From Selaginella moellendorffii (taxonomy: Eukaryota > Streptophyta > Lycopodiopsida > Selaginellales > Selaginellaceae): a DNA stretch of 64,000 bases. Location of the stretch: contig NW_003314359.1 of assembly GCF_000143415.4 (NCBI RefSeq), forward strand, positions 150,477 to 214,476. The letters run 5' to 3'. Under the pieces are notes generated by a model. It ran no database searches. It was not told where the DNA came from and saw only the letters and a program-made list of their open reading frames with translations. A program made the translations under genes and the position numbers. Below, piece after piece: positions 11,078 through 22,025 of this stretch. Position 1 is the stretch's first letter. Every line of letters begins with the position of its first letter.

Positions 11078-11382
11078 GGAACGAGAGATTCTTCCCTCAA
11101 ATCTCCCCCAGCGATTCGCATTCTAGCCTCCGCATACCTCCCAAGATCCAGCGTCCTCCTCCATTCGCAAAGAACCCTAAACCCCAGAAGAGTGGCGAAT
11201 GGCCGATCAGCACGTGGCATCTAGGGCTTATTTGGCACGAGGAGAAGGCGTGAACCCTGATTTCTTGTCTCGTCTTCCTTCCCTCCATGGCGTCGCGCAA
11301 ATGCCGCTTCTGGATCGATCGGCGGAAGAGAGGATTCGATTGGCGCTAGCGCTGGAGGAATTTCCAGGAGGGAAGAGGAGGA
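11078..11382. promoter_or_regulatory. Divergent promoter, PPR / SFT2
   Basis: The 305 bp region between the two start codons contains a telo-box (AACCCTAAACCCC, 11173-11185) near the PPR start. On the SFT2 side there is an upstream ATG at 11287 that opens a 20-codon reading frame ending in TAG at 11349, before the SFT2 start. Confidence 0.5.
11287..11349 (+). other. Possible uORF in the SFT2 leader
   Basis: ATG at 11287 opens a 20-codon frame rich in Arg and Lys that stops at 11347-11349, 33 bp upstream of the SFT2 start codon. If transcription starts upstream of it, it could lower SFT2 translation. The leader extent is not known, so this is tentative. Confidence 0.3.
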
Positions 11383-12420
11383 ATGTTCCAGTTTGGAGGC
11401 GGCGCCCAGGCGGCGCCTGTGGCGGCCACCGAAACGCCATCGCTTCTCTCGGATTGGAAGGCCTATGCCATGGGAGGAGGAGGATCGGCCGCAGCTACTG
11501 TCAGCCACGACCAAGAGGCGGGGGCGTTTAGATCCGCGTTTAACACGTAAGTTCTCAAAATTTTCCAAGCTAGTGGATCTTTCCATCTAGAGCTCTTGCT
11601 CCTTTCAGTAGCTTCAAAGCATTCTTGCTGCTTCATGCGTTACTGTTCTTGGATTTTAAGTAGCATTTGCTCTGCTCGCATCCTTTGGATCAGATCATTA
11701 GCTGTTTTTCTTTTTTCTTTTTTGCTCTTCTTTCTCTTGATCAGATCTTTAGCTCTAAATGTTTTCTTCCAGGGTGACTACGAGGGTGACAAATTTGCCT
11801 GGGAACGTCCAGACGGCTGCCACAGGCGGCTTGCCATCGCGAAACCAGCTGCTCTACTTCAGCATCATGCTCGGGGCCGGCTGCTTCTTCATCTTCATCT
11901 CTCTCGTCATGTTTTTGCCGCTCATCGTTCTCATGCCCGCCAAGTTTGCCTCGTGCTTTTCCCTCGGCAGCTGCCTTGTCATCGGTTCCTTCTTCGCCTT
12001 GAAAGGCCCCAGAGCCCAGCTCGCACACATGATGTCGAAAGAGGTACCGATCGTCGGGTTAATCTACTTGGAAACAAACTAAGAGGTGAATGAACTCCAT
12101 GTTTCTACTCTTTCGCTGTGAGCTGAGCTCTGCGAGTTTGCTTTTGCAGAGACTACCCTTCTCTGTTGCGTTTGTAGGAAGCATGGTGGGAGCGATTTAC
12201 TCGTCCGTGATCATGCACAGCTATCTTCTTTGTTTGCTTTTCTCCGGTATTGAGGTAATCAAGCTCCTGTTTTTGTCTACTCCATCACAGCTTGAGTCGA
12301 GCCTTGCAGATTTTAGCGTTGCTATACTACGTGTTATCGTATTTCCCCGGTGGCACTGCGGGTTTGAAATTCATGCTGTCAATGATGAAGAACATGATCC
12401 TGGGCTGTTTTCGCAGGTGA
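11383..12420 (+). CDS. SFT2/Got1-family vesicle transport membrane protein
   Basis: Four exons (11383-11546, 11773-12043, 12150-12254, 12310-12420) give 216 residues. A soluble Gly/Ala-rich N-terminus is followed by four predicted membrane spans. The first begins near LLYFSIMLGAGCFFIFISL; the second ends before FALKGPRAQL, which is the conserved cytosolic loop of SFT2 proteins; the third reads RLPFSVAFVGSM; and the fourth contains YYVLSYFPGGTAGLKFML, the strongest family signature. Yeast Sft2 and its relatives act in retrograde endosome-to-Golgi fusion with SNAREs. The predicted protein ends with CFRR right after the last helix. Confidence 0.9.
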
Positions 12421-12541
12421 CACTAGATTCATCACTTGTAGCATAGTGCACGAAATGTTTTCCAAGAAGGATAATGCAATCAACGCCCGTTCTTCAATTA
12501 CAGTGATAGATCTTACAGAAAAAACCAAAAAACATGAGGAT

Positions 12542-14048
12542 TTAGATAGGTTGACCCTTTGGAGTGATCAAATCCTTGAGCCACATGTAAATGGGAACCA
12601 GCACGAAATAGAGCGAAGCAATCCCACCAACGAGGAACCGGAAGAAGAACGTTAGAGGATTGCTGGGAGCTTGAACGTCCTCGGTCTTGGGACCAAGCTG
12701 GAAGATCAACAAAACAGAGGAAAGATCAACACAAAACTTAAGCCAAAGAGCACAGCAAAACTTACATCCAGAGGAGAGTCGCCAGCTTCTGGTTTCACGC
12801 CGGTGACCGAGCAGCCCATGATCAATCCGTGCCTCCTCACGCCCCGGTACCATTTGGGTCCGATTCTCTTGAGCTGCACGTCCTGGAAGCCTGCCTTGGT
12901 GAACCAGTCTATGTACTCTTCCTCCTTGGGGAAGAGCATCCACATATCCGCGAAGAAGCGCGAGAGCCAGAAGGTGGGGTGGACGGGACCGATCAAGCAC
13001 GCCTTTCCACCTTTCTTGAGCACGCGGTACGCCTCTTTGATGCCTCGCTGAGGGTCGGGCCAGTACTCTATGCTGCAGAGAAAGAAGAAAGTTTCGATCA
13101 AAGTCAGACCTTTCACCGTTTAGCAGTAAATCCTTGATGCATGCTTCAAGTCAGGCGTTAGCAGGAAATCCCAGAACATTGATCCATGCCATGAAGCCAA
13201 ACGGTGGTCTCACGTGAAAAACTAAAGAACTAAAGGCACCGGTCCACAGTCACGCAAGATCACTTTGATCACGTAAAGCAGCAGACGATCTGATCTCGCG
13301 CAAATCTAAAACATGGAATGGCTGAGAAGATCCAGTACAAACTAGATCCCGTGATCCTGCCAGGAAAAAAAGCTCCACGCATGCATCCAATACACAGAAA
13401 ACACTGTATGCTCCAAGAAAAAAAACCATGGAGGAAGAAAAGTGCACAAGAAAAAGCTTACCTCCCAGCCGAAACGTATCGATCGGCGTAGTCGGTCCCG
13501 AAAGGAAGATCCTCCGCGTCCCCTTCGATGATCTTGCACTCCTTGAGCGGCTCCTTCTCCTTGGCCTTGGCCAACTGGTGTGGCGACTGATCCAAAATGG
13601 TAACATTCCTGGCGTCCACATGCTTGACAATCCCCAGCGTCGTGAATCCGGTGCCACCGCCAACATCCACCACCACCAAGTTCCGGTCGCTCAGATCCGC
13701 CGGCTCGAGCGCATCATCCCTCATGTCCTCGGTCCAGTGCCCCGGATTGATGATGTGGTCGTAGATTATCGACAAGAAGCGGTAGAACCAGAAGGCCTCC
13801 TGCTTGTGCTGGATGAATCGCGGCTGCATTGCCGGCCGGGGCGATGCCGACGCAGATTGCGCCGCGGCACATCGAACGAGCGGCGAATTCCTGCGCATTC
13901 TCGCCGCGACCGCTAAACCACCCCTAAAACCCTTTCTAGATGGAAACCTGGCCGATATTCTCGCAATGCGAGGAAGCTCGCTGCCGGAGGCCCCGCATTC
14001 GAGCGCCTGGACCGTGCGAGGCGCCGCGGCGGCCATTGCCATAGCCAT
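12542..14048 (-). CDS. VTE3: MPBQ/MSBQ methyltransferase (tocopherol and plastoquinone synthesis)
   Basis: Three exons (14048-13462, 13072-12766, 12697-12542) give 349 residues. The first ~60 residues are Ala/Arg/Ser-rich, a plausible plastid transit peptide. The mature part begins PRFIQHKQEAFWFYRFLS, typical of VTE3/APG1. The SAM-binding core follows: VVDVGGGTGFTTLG, then DQSPHQLAKA, and EGDAEDLPF. Exon 2 has KGGKACLIGPVHPTFWLSRF and the VRRHGLIMGCSVTG block. The last exon codes a hydrophobic C-terminal anchor (FRFLVGGIASLYFVLVPIY). The enzyme methylates 2-methyl-6-phytyl- and 2-methyl-6-solanesyl-benzoquinone at the chloroplast inner envelope. Intron 1 (about 390 bp) is long for this window. 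It converges with SFT2, with 121 bp between stops. Confidence 0.95.
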
Positions 14049-14221
14049 TCCGCCAAAACCACGAAGAACTCGAAACTATGTGAGATTTTGATTAGGTTAC
14101 ATGCCATAGTCCCATGAATCAAAACAATACAATAGTTAAGCTGATTATCGGCAAAATTGGAACTATAACACTCAGTTTCCTTGGCAAAACATTGACGAAC
14201 ATTTTTTTGATGCTTTTCTTC

Positions 14222-17081
14222 TCAATCCTCCTCACTTTCTTCTTCCTCGGCTTCGTTAAGCCACTGAAAAGAGAGGATCGATCAGTGATATAAAAGTGAT
14301 GGAAATAAAAAAAGAAGCTTACTTTGATGAAGCTCTCGCATTGCCTCAAGAACACCTTGTCCGCTTCCTCGGCTCCGGCCTTTTCCGACGCCCAGGACAT
14401 CACCGCTTCTTCCGACACCAAGTCCTTGTCATAGAGCTCCTCCACCACCTGAGGTTGTGCTTTCCGGGATTAAATCTATGCGGGAGTGACGACGAAGCGA
14501 GAGTTACCTTGGAAAACAGTGGAGAGAATTCAGAAGCGCTCTCGAGACACAGCTCCTCGAACTTAAGGAGAACTTCGATCTACAAACGGGAGAGAATCGG
14601 TGACGACATGGTAAAGAAAGACAAAAGAGAGCTACCTGGTCGTCCTCGGACTTTAAGAAGTTGCGGAACAGCGTCGACCATTTCGAGATGACTTGCTTCG
14701 TTGTCGACAAGAGCTCGGCTAAACAAATGACTGCACATTAAGAGACTACACAAGTGGAAAAAAAACAAACCGGCAGTAGAATGTGGCGTCTCAAGAGCCA
14801 GGTTCAGCATGGCTCTAAACATTGCTCCAGCGCAGTCTGAGAACGCCTTATTGTATCCCAATCTGAGATTTCGACGTCTTATTTAACGAGTAGAGTGACA
14901 AAAGTGCACTTACTTCAGGGAATTGACTTCCAGAACCACGTTCTCCAGCTTCACTCCGTTCACCGCTCGCTTGAAATTCTCTTCAACCTAAGATCACACA
15001 TCCATCAACATTTTCGTCAAAAAGAACCAACAAGATTTACCTCTTTTTCAAAGTTGTCGTCCTCGTCAACGCTCTCTTCCTCGTCACTTAAGAGTTTCTC
15101 CTCGGGAATGACATCGACATCTTGGATATCATCTTCTTCTTGCTCTTGTTTGGCCATCAGTTCCTTGATTTTCTCACCGCTGATGGCTGCCACAGACTGC
15201 TTCCATTCTTCGTCGTGGACTGCGTCCTTAAACCAACGATAACCCGCTCCGTCTTGTCCTACCTGAACTTTGTTTGCAGATATGTCTGAGAAGAAACATA
15301 TACAAACCACACCTCTTGACTAGACCAAGACTGCCTGACATTGTCTTTGCCAACGGAGTTTTCCTTCTTCCGATCGTCTGCAACCATAGACGATATCAAA
15401 ATGTCGGCATTAGGTTCGAAACAAATCCTTCCACCTGAATCGTCACCAGTTGAATCTGCATACTCAAGCTCCTCATCGCTGCTATCTTGTTCCGTGGGTT
15501 CAGGAACACGAGATATTTTTGAGTATTGTGGTACCGTGAAGCTTTCACCAATGGTAACCTGTACCATATCTACACAAGGTCATGGTATAAACCGGATAGT
15601 ATAGCTAACCTTGAACGAGAGAACAACTCCAGGCTCTAGTCTGGCGCCGGCTTTGACAAGGACACCGTCGCAAATGATAGACTGAATAACTTGTACATTG
15701 TCGGCTATTGTCACATTGTCCCAAATGTAGCTTCCTTCCACGATCACATTCTCACCAATTTTGCATCCCCGGCCAATAACTGAGTTTTTGATCTTGCTGT
15801 GACTGCCAATTGTAGTACCCTGCCCAAGGAACGTATTTTCGCCGATCAATGCATTTCTAGAAACGGTAGCACCTGGCAAAAGAAAAAGAATTAGAGAGGT
15901 CAAGTCTAGAAAGACTACCTTGCTCTCTGTACTTGTTGCACCGATCCAGATTCACAGTGGCTTGCGAGTCCGAGAAGGAAACTTCAGGAACAATGGGATA
16001 CGTCCACCTATGTAGCACATCCTTGCTAACGACGTCATACGCTCGAAAGTTGTCGATCCGAGTAGCATAGTCTTCAAAAATCTCGTAAGTGTACACCTTG
16101 TTTCCCATGATCTTCAGGCAAACCCGTATACTTAACTAAGCATTTCATATTATAAAACCAAAATGTTTGGATACCTCGTCGCTCAACAGCCCTCGAACAA
16201 AATCTCTCCGCATCTGCTGGTAATCGAAGTTGTCGGTAAAAAGCATCAGAACTTCCGGCGAGCATATATCGATATGACAGTCCTGTGAAAAGCAATAACT
16301 TGAATATCCGAAACCTCCTCATGAAATAAAATAAAATAAAAAGAACGAACCTGCATGTCGAGGTGAAGCCGGACACCTTGCCTGCCAGCCAGCAAATTTT
16401 TGTCTAGCAAGATCGATTGGCGTTGCTTGTTGGGAGCACCATAGTGGAGAAGTTGCTTCGTAGCCGGATCAATCGCAAGAACGAGCTCCTCATTGCCAAG
16501 GCGCGTCTGATGCGTCAATGGTGATGGCTTGCAGCGCTTGACAACCATTGTCATGACGGCTAGCTTGTCCTTCGTCCTTCGCGCTTTGTGCTCCTGTATA
16601 ACTTCTTTGAGCGGCATGTTGCTCACAGTGTCGCCGCTTACAAGCACAAAGTCTCCCAGAACCTTGGACGAAGAAACTCATCGTCAACTAGAGCACAAAC
16701 TTCTAGCAAACTACGTACCACATTTCTCTGATCGATCGAGCGGAGCGCATCGCCAACGCTCACGCAGTCATCGGACTGGATGCAAGTGAGCTTGAAGTTC
16801 CACCGCGATGTCTTGAGATAGCTCGTGACTTGCTTGGCATGAGCGCAGCAAAACACGAACACCTCCTCAATGCCGGCCGAGGCGAGCCATTCCAGAGTGT
16901 AGTCGATCATCGGAACGCCAACGAGAGGGAGTAGCACCTAGAATTCCAATGAATTGCCATACTATTAGAGTCACACAAAGCGTACCTTAGGGCGCTCCAT
17001 TGTGATCGGCCGGAAGCGCTGCGTGAAGCTGTCCGCCAGGAGAATCGCTTGCAAGGGAGTGTGAGCTTCATCGTCCGCCAT
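14222..17081 (-). CDS. Translation initiation factor eIF2B epsilon subunit
   Basis: Fourteen exons (17081-16986, 16937-16719, 16662-16351, 16282-16175, 16111-15919, 15872-15610, 15558-15313, 15262-15041, 14987-14914, 14862-14771, 14718-14636, 14579-14508, 14448-14323, 14263-14222) give 715 residues, the usual length. The N-terminal nucleotidyltransferase-like domain shows [20 protein letters not shown] and [16 protein letters not shown]. The middle is a left-handed beta-helix with hexapeptide repeats ([24 protein letters not shown]). An acidic linker leads to the C-terminal W2/HEAT domain with its acidic-aromatic end ([16 protein letters not shown]). This is the catalytic GEF subunit that recycles eIF2-GDP. 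A telo-box lies about 80 bp upstream of the start. Confidence 0.95.
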
Positions 17082-17222
17082 TTCCTGCCCGCGGCGGCCA
17101 GCTCTCTGTGCCGCCATTTCCCTCGCGAAAGAATCCCTCTTTCCCTCCCAGCTCTGTTTTTAGGGTTCTTCACACCCAAAATCACAACTAGAAGAAACGC
17201 TCTAAAGGGTTTAAACAGTTGT

Positions 17223-17296
17223 GTCTGGGTGGTGTAGTTGGTCATCACGCTAGTCTCACACACTAGAGGTCCCCGGTTCGAACCCGGGCTCAGACA
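17223..17296 (+). tRNA. tRNA-Val (anticodon CAC)
   Basis: The cloverleaf can be drawn fully. The acceptor stem GTCTGGG pairs with CTCAGAC (one G-T pair). The anticodon stem CTAGT/ACTAG encloses loop CTCACAC with anticodon CAC. The T arm CCCGG-TTCGAAC-CCGGG is perfect. The discriminator is A and no CCA is encoded. A T5 run at about 17302-17306 is a pol III terminator. There is no intron. It sits between the divergent eIF2B-epsilon and ATG8 genes. Confidence 0.95.
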
Positions 17297-17427
17297 TTAG
17301 GTTTTTAATTTTGTGGTCCCTTTTCATTATTCGAGGCTTTAAATAATTTGAGAAGGATTGCCCTTAGGGATTGCGTGAGAGGGAGCGAGAAGGCGGCCTT
17401 GGATTGCTTGTGATCGATCGATCGACC

Positions 17428-17687
17428 ATGGCGGCGAGCATCTTCAAGCAGGAGCACCCACTCGGTGAGCGCCTTTCTTTCCTCGCCGAGAATCTCTTTT
17501 CTTAGCTCGATAATCTCGCAGAGAAGAGGCAGAAGGAGGCGGCAAGGATCAAAGAGAAGTACCCCGATCGAGTGCCCGTGAGTAGAGCTTTTCCTTTTTG
17601 TTTCCCTGATTCCTTTATGGATCCTATCAGGTAATTGTGGAGAGGGCCGCCAAGACCGACATGGGCGAGATCGATAAGAAGAAGTAA

Positions 17688-17742
<55 letters not shown>

Positions 17743-18109
17743 CTCCGGAATTACTCTAAAGCTTACGCAATTCTCTCTCTCTTCTGGGAATTACTCTAAA
17801 GCTTTCGCGCGATCTTCTTGCTCGCAGGTACCTCGTCCCGGCTGATTTAACCGTTGGCCAGTTCGTCTATGTGATCCGGAAGAGGATCAAAGTGACTCCG
17901 GAGAAGGCAATCTTCGTTTTCGTCAAGAACACGCTACCGCCGACTGGTATGAGCCGTCGAGACGTAATCCCACGTATATTGATTTACACTGTTCCTTTCC
18001 TTTTGTAGCGGCATTGATATCGACCATCTACGAGGAGCACAAGGACGAGGATGGATTCCTCTACTTCACGTACAGCGGGGAGAATACCTTCGGCCAAGAA
18101 GAACACTAG
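17428..18109 (+). CDS. ATG8: Autophagy ubiquitin-like protein ATG8
   Basis: Five exons (17428-17464, 17522-17577, 17631-17683, 17828-17946, 18009-18109) give 121 residues. Sequence blocks are those of plant ATG8: FKQEHPL, the [15 protein letters not shown] segment, [19 protein letters not shown], and [18 protein letters not shown]. The scissile glycine is present in NTFGQEEH, so four residues are removed by ATG4 before conjugation to phosphatidylethanolamine on autophagosomal membranes. LDS-docking residues around the KYLVP strand are conserved. Intron 3 holds a long CT microsatellite (17691-17739). Confidence 0.97.
17691..17739. repeat. (CT)n microsatellite in ATG8 intron 3
   Basis: A pure CT dinucleotide run of about 24 units lies just after the intron 3 donor. 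Length polymorphism is likely. An imperfect CT run follows near 17773. Confidence 0.95.
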
Positions 18110-18514
18110 GCTAGAAGAAATCCTCCTTGACACTGCAACGCTCAAGGGAGCTTCTTTCCTTTCTTTGTACAAAGCGATTTCTTTGTTCATACAGATTTAT
18201 TAACCAGCATATTCCCAAAACCATTCCTTCCAATAAGATCGGCCATCTTTTGGCGAATTTCTCCCTGCAAAGAAACTCTTCCGAGATCACGCTATGGAAG
18301 AACTTCTCTTAAGCCACGATTTCTTCCAGCGAAATTCTAGCATTGCTTTACTTGATATCGAGAGAAAGCTTCTCCTCGGCTATCGATCGGATTCACACAA
18401 GTTTCACGTCTTTCAGTGACAGCCACCTGAAATTTTCAACAATGAGCCGCACATTCTCTCCAAATTCGAAATTCAAATACCTTCTTTCCCGCCTGTTCAT
18501 AGCCAAGCTTTTAC
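18110..18514. other. Convergent spacer, ATG8 / VPS9
   Basis: This 405 bp stretch holds the two 3' untranslated regions. No coding or RNA gene was seen. Confidence 0.4.
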
Positions 18515-20169
18515 TTACGTGATCACCACCGGGTCCGAATCGTTGGCCTCACTTCCACCACCACCGTGATGGCTCTGCTGCTCGTTAACTTTCTCCCACT
18601 GCTCCTCGTCGTGCGGCCGCTCCCACGAGAGCTCCGGGATGGAGTCGTGCAAGGCATCGTCGATTGTCGAGTTGGAGCACGTCGATCCACCGTCTTGAGC
18701 AGCGATCGTCTCGGATGGAGCTGGAGCTGGAACTGGAGCTGCTAGAGCAGGGGCTGGAGATGGAGGCTCTTCGACAATCGCCGGCTTTCTTCCAATGCTT
18801 TCCAGGCCTTTGCGGAGCGCAACATATCGCAGGACCAGCTCCTTGTACTGCGTGAGCAGAGACTCGACGTCTTCGACTCTCAAGTCTCCGGCACTCGCAT
18901 AGAGAAACGGGTACTCCTTTGCAAGCTGACCGCTTCTGTCCGCTTCCACGACCCCGGACGCTCCCCCGGCTTCCAACTTTGCCACAGAGAGCTCCGAGCT
19001 CTCCTTTGCTGTTCTCTTTGTTGCTTCGTCCGGCTTCGTAATGGAACCCTCCTTCTCTTTCGGCAGCAGTAACTTCTCGGGTGGTGTCGAAGGAAGGCCC
19101 GGCGGGAACACGACTGACCGAGCATTTTGCATCCTTTCCTCAAACTCAGCTTCGTCCATTGACAGTGACTTTGCGTCCAGCTTCTCGATGAATGATTCCA
19201 CCGATACCAGGCTCGTGTAGAAGTAGGATGCCTCTGCAACCAGCCGGGAGCTGTGCCTGTATCTCTCGATAAATTGGAGATTTGAATGGAGCTGCGGTGG
19301 ATTAGCCTGACAAAAACGTTGGAAGCTTTTGGTTAGTCCATTCTTACATAGACATGAGTCGAAAAGAAACATGAGTCGAAAAGAACCTTGATAACGACGT
19401 AAATGAGAGCTGGAAGGAACTCTTCAGCTCCGGGAGGCGTGCCGCTCTTGGCCATGAGCAAGAGATTGTTGATCACTCGACAGCAGTTTAGGATGCACAC
19501 CAGCTTGTCCCTCGGAGCTTTGTAGCTGTTAATCTTTTGGAGCTCCTTCTCGGCGATCTATCATAGGCTCTTAATTCCATGAAGTCACCGGAAGCGGAAA
19601 AAAGAACTTACCAGCCATGATGCTTCGTTTTGAAAACTTTGAGGAAGATCGAGGTGCTCCGGCTTGATAAAGTGTTGTAGCAAGCTGATCTTGTCCGAGA
19701 GCTCTTGGTCCTTGAGAGAATCCGACGGGAGTGGCGAGTAGGCTCGCGTAAAGATCTTTGTCATCACGTACTTTTCAAGTCCCTGCACAGCTCTATCAAG
19801 TTTTTTTAGAACAGCGAGAGGACAGACTTACGTACCTCTGCGGCGTTTTCGAGCTCTTCTTCCGTGGCTCCAGCCCACAAGGGATGCGCTCTAAACGCAA
19901 CCTCCGTCGTGCTCAGGAAATCCTGCGCGCTGGCGCTGTCCATTGCCGGATCAATCGGGCTACTCATGAAATTCACAATGAAGCTGTCGAAAAGATCCCA
20001 TTTTTCAGCGAAAGAGGAAGGGATCAGATCGAAACGACAATGAAGAAATGCCAGCAGACCTCTTGATGGAGCGCACGAGATCGGCAGCTGATGGATGCTT
20101 CATCCGCTCCAGGAAATCGTGGAACGTCTGCTGCTTGGTAGCTGCATTAAACATATCCGAATTCTCCAT
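18515..20169 (-). CDS. VPS9A: VPS9-domain Rab5-type GEF (VPS9A-like)
   Basis: Five exons (20169-20060, 19983-19836, 19782-19612, 19557-19387, 19306-18515) give 463 residues. The start at 20169 (MENSDMFNAATKQQTFHDFL) matches plant VPS9A; an in-frame ATG lies at 20208. A helical bundle (FLERMKHPSAADLVRSIKRS) precedes the VPS9 domain, which includes YKAPRDKLVCILNCCRVINN and LIYVVIKANPPQLHSNLQF. The protein activates endosomal RAB5/RHA1/ARA7-type GTPases in plants. One point is odd: at the position expected to hold the catalytic aspartate (G-A-D-x-FLP in the family) the code is GAEEFLP. The C-terminal 200 residues are low-complexity, Pro/Ala- and Glu-rich, as in plant homologues. Confidence 0.93.
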
Positions 20170-20523
20170 CGCCGCTGCACACCACGGATCGCGGCTGTCA
20201 ATCCTCAATCCCCCGGATTGAAATGCGCGCGCGCAGGCAAATCGATCGATCCAAGCATCGCACCCAACGCACCTTCCACGAGACGACGAGCCCTAAACAC
20301 CCGAGAAGAAAGCCCTAACCCATCCGCGTGGCACATCTAAACCCCGATTACATCTAATCCCAAAGATAAAAGAATAGTTTAGCTTTCAAATGAATGCGGC
20401 CTTTGTTCTTTCATCATTTCTTTCCTCCCTTTCTTCTCTCTTTCAGTCGTTCGTTAGCAACTTTTTGGCTTGATCATCCTCGATAGTAACTCGAGAGCTG
20501 CGAATTCCAACACACCCAAATTA
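20170..20523. promoter_or_regulatory. VPS9A upstream region with telo-like boxes
   Basis: This 354 bp stretch separates the VPS9A start from the APRT stop. It contains CCCTAAAC (20291-20298) and CCCTAACC (20313-20320), 120-150 bp upstream of the VPS9A start. No gene was seen. Confidence 0.45.
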
Positions 20524-21940
20524 TTAATCGCCCTCGCATTCTACCAGAACGAACAGCGGAGTACCACCCAGTTTCTCCTGTCCCTGAAGTACACAGACAC
20601 AAGCACAGAAGCGCACTGGAATCAATCCAAAGTACTACGAGCGAGCGAGCGAGAGAGAGAGAGAGAGAGAGCGAGGCGCAAGTTGCCAGGCGATCGAGAG
20701 TACCTTCTGGTCTACCAATCCGATAACGCAAGCACATTCTACCACCTCCGCCTCGGCTCTTTCTGCTCGTAGAAAACAAACCAAAAGGAGAAAAGAGCAT
20801 AAGAAAGCGAACGAGGAGGACGAACAAGGACGAAGCAACAGTATTCGTTTACCCAGTAATCTGATCGCTGCCCGGAGCGTACCGCCTGTCGCGATGAGGT
20901 CGTCGATGACGAGCGCTCGCTCGCCCGCAGTGACCGCTCCAACATGCATTTCCATGCAGTCCTTGCCGTACTCTAGCGTGTAGGCCTCGGAAATGGTTTC
21001 GCCTGATCACCAAGGGATCCCAACAGCATCAATCAAAACGTCCCAGGGACAACCGACTTTTACCAGTACCTGGCAATTTTCCGGGCTTCCTGAGCGGTAC
21101 AAACTTGGCACCGAGCGCCAGAGCGATAGGCGCACCGAAGATGAATCCACGAGCTTCAATGGCTGGATCAAGGAAAAGTTGAAGAGATTAATCAGCAGAA
21201 AGGGAACAAAAGCAGGGAGGTGAAACTTACCCGCGACTACGTCGATCTTCTTGTCCGAGTACCTCTCGACGAACAAGTCTATGGTGTCTTTAAACGCCTT
21301 GTAGTTGCTCAGAAGAGTTGTCACGTCTCGAAACTTGATCCCTGGCATTTTTCCCACGAGCAATCAAATCATTCCAGCCGGAGCTTCGCCTTGCATGCGC
21401 AAAGAATTCGCAGGCGCAGCGGAGAAAAAGCGGAGACGCGGCGCACGCAGATTTCCGCAACACCACTCGCAAAAAGTCAATCACAAAAACAATCACAAAA
21501 CAACCCCGTAATGACATGACCGCGATGCCGCGCTTAAAATAATCCCACCTCGCGGAGTGAGGAAAAATAATTTGGGCAACACGGACGAGCACACACTTTC
21601 TCGGGCGAGCGAGCGAGCGACAGAGATCGTGGAATTTCCATTCCATTCCCTTTTAGGCAGCACGATCGCCGGCACGAGATGGAGGGAGAGAATTAACAGC
21701 CAGGAAGAGCAATGCACGACCGTGGGGCCTCGAGTGCCGCATTACACACAACGCATCGACAGATCCAAGCAAGAAAAGGAGAGAAAGGCAAAAGGAATGC
21801 GATTGCGCGATGCCGCCGCCAAGAGATTCGAGCTGATAGAGAGCGAGCGATATTATACCTGGCTTTGGGAAATCGGGCACCACGCGGATGGCAGCATCGA
21901 TGCCCGCGACGCGCTTATCGCCCTCGTCCTCTCGCGACAT
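20524..21940 (-). CDS. APT1: Adenine phosphoribosyltransferase
   Basis: Six exons (21940-21859, 21341-21231, 21162-21070, 21002-20853, 20762-20704, 20583-20524) give 184 residues, the usual size. Exon 1 codes [11 protein letters not shown]; exon 2 [11 protein letters not shown]; exon 3 [20 protein letters not shown] with the LRKPGKLPG loop. Exon 4 carries the PRPP-binding motif [13 protein letters not shown], and the gene ends [10 protein letters not shown]. The enzyme makes AMP from adenine and PRPP in purine salvage and also acts on cytokinin bases. An in-frame ATG upstream (22216) would add a low-complexity Arg/Glu run derived from a CT microsatellite, so 21940 is preferred. Intron 1 (517 bp) is unusually long. 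Confidence 0.94.
20641..20674. repeat. (GA)n microsatellite in APRT intron 5
   Basis: A run of GA units preceded by GAGC units lies inside the last APRT intron (20584-20703). Confidence 0.9.
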
Positions 21941-21985
21941 GGCGTCTCCTCCCCAAGAATAATAGAAACCCTTGAGCTCTACCAA

Positions 21986-21988
<3 letters not shown>

Positions 21989-22023
<35 letters not shown>
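21989..22023. repeat. (CT)n microsatellite upstream of APRT
   Basis: A CT run of about 17 units begins 48 bp upstream of the APRT start codon, probably in the 5' leader, where it reads GA on the coding strand. Such GA runs are common in plant leaders and core promoters. Confidence 0.9.
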
Positions 22024-22025
<2 letters not shown>

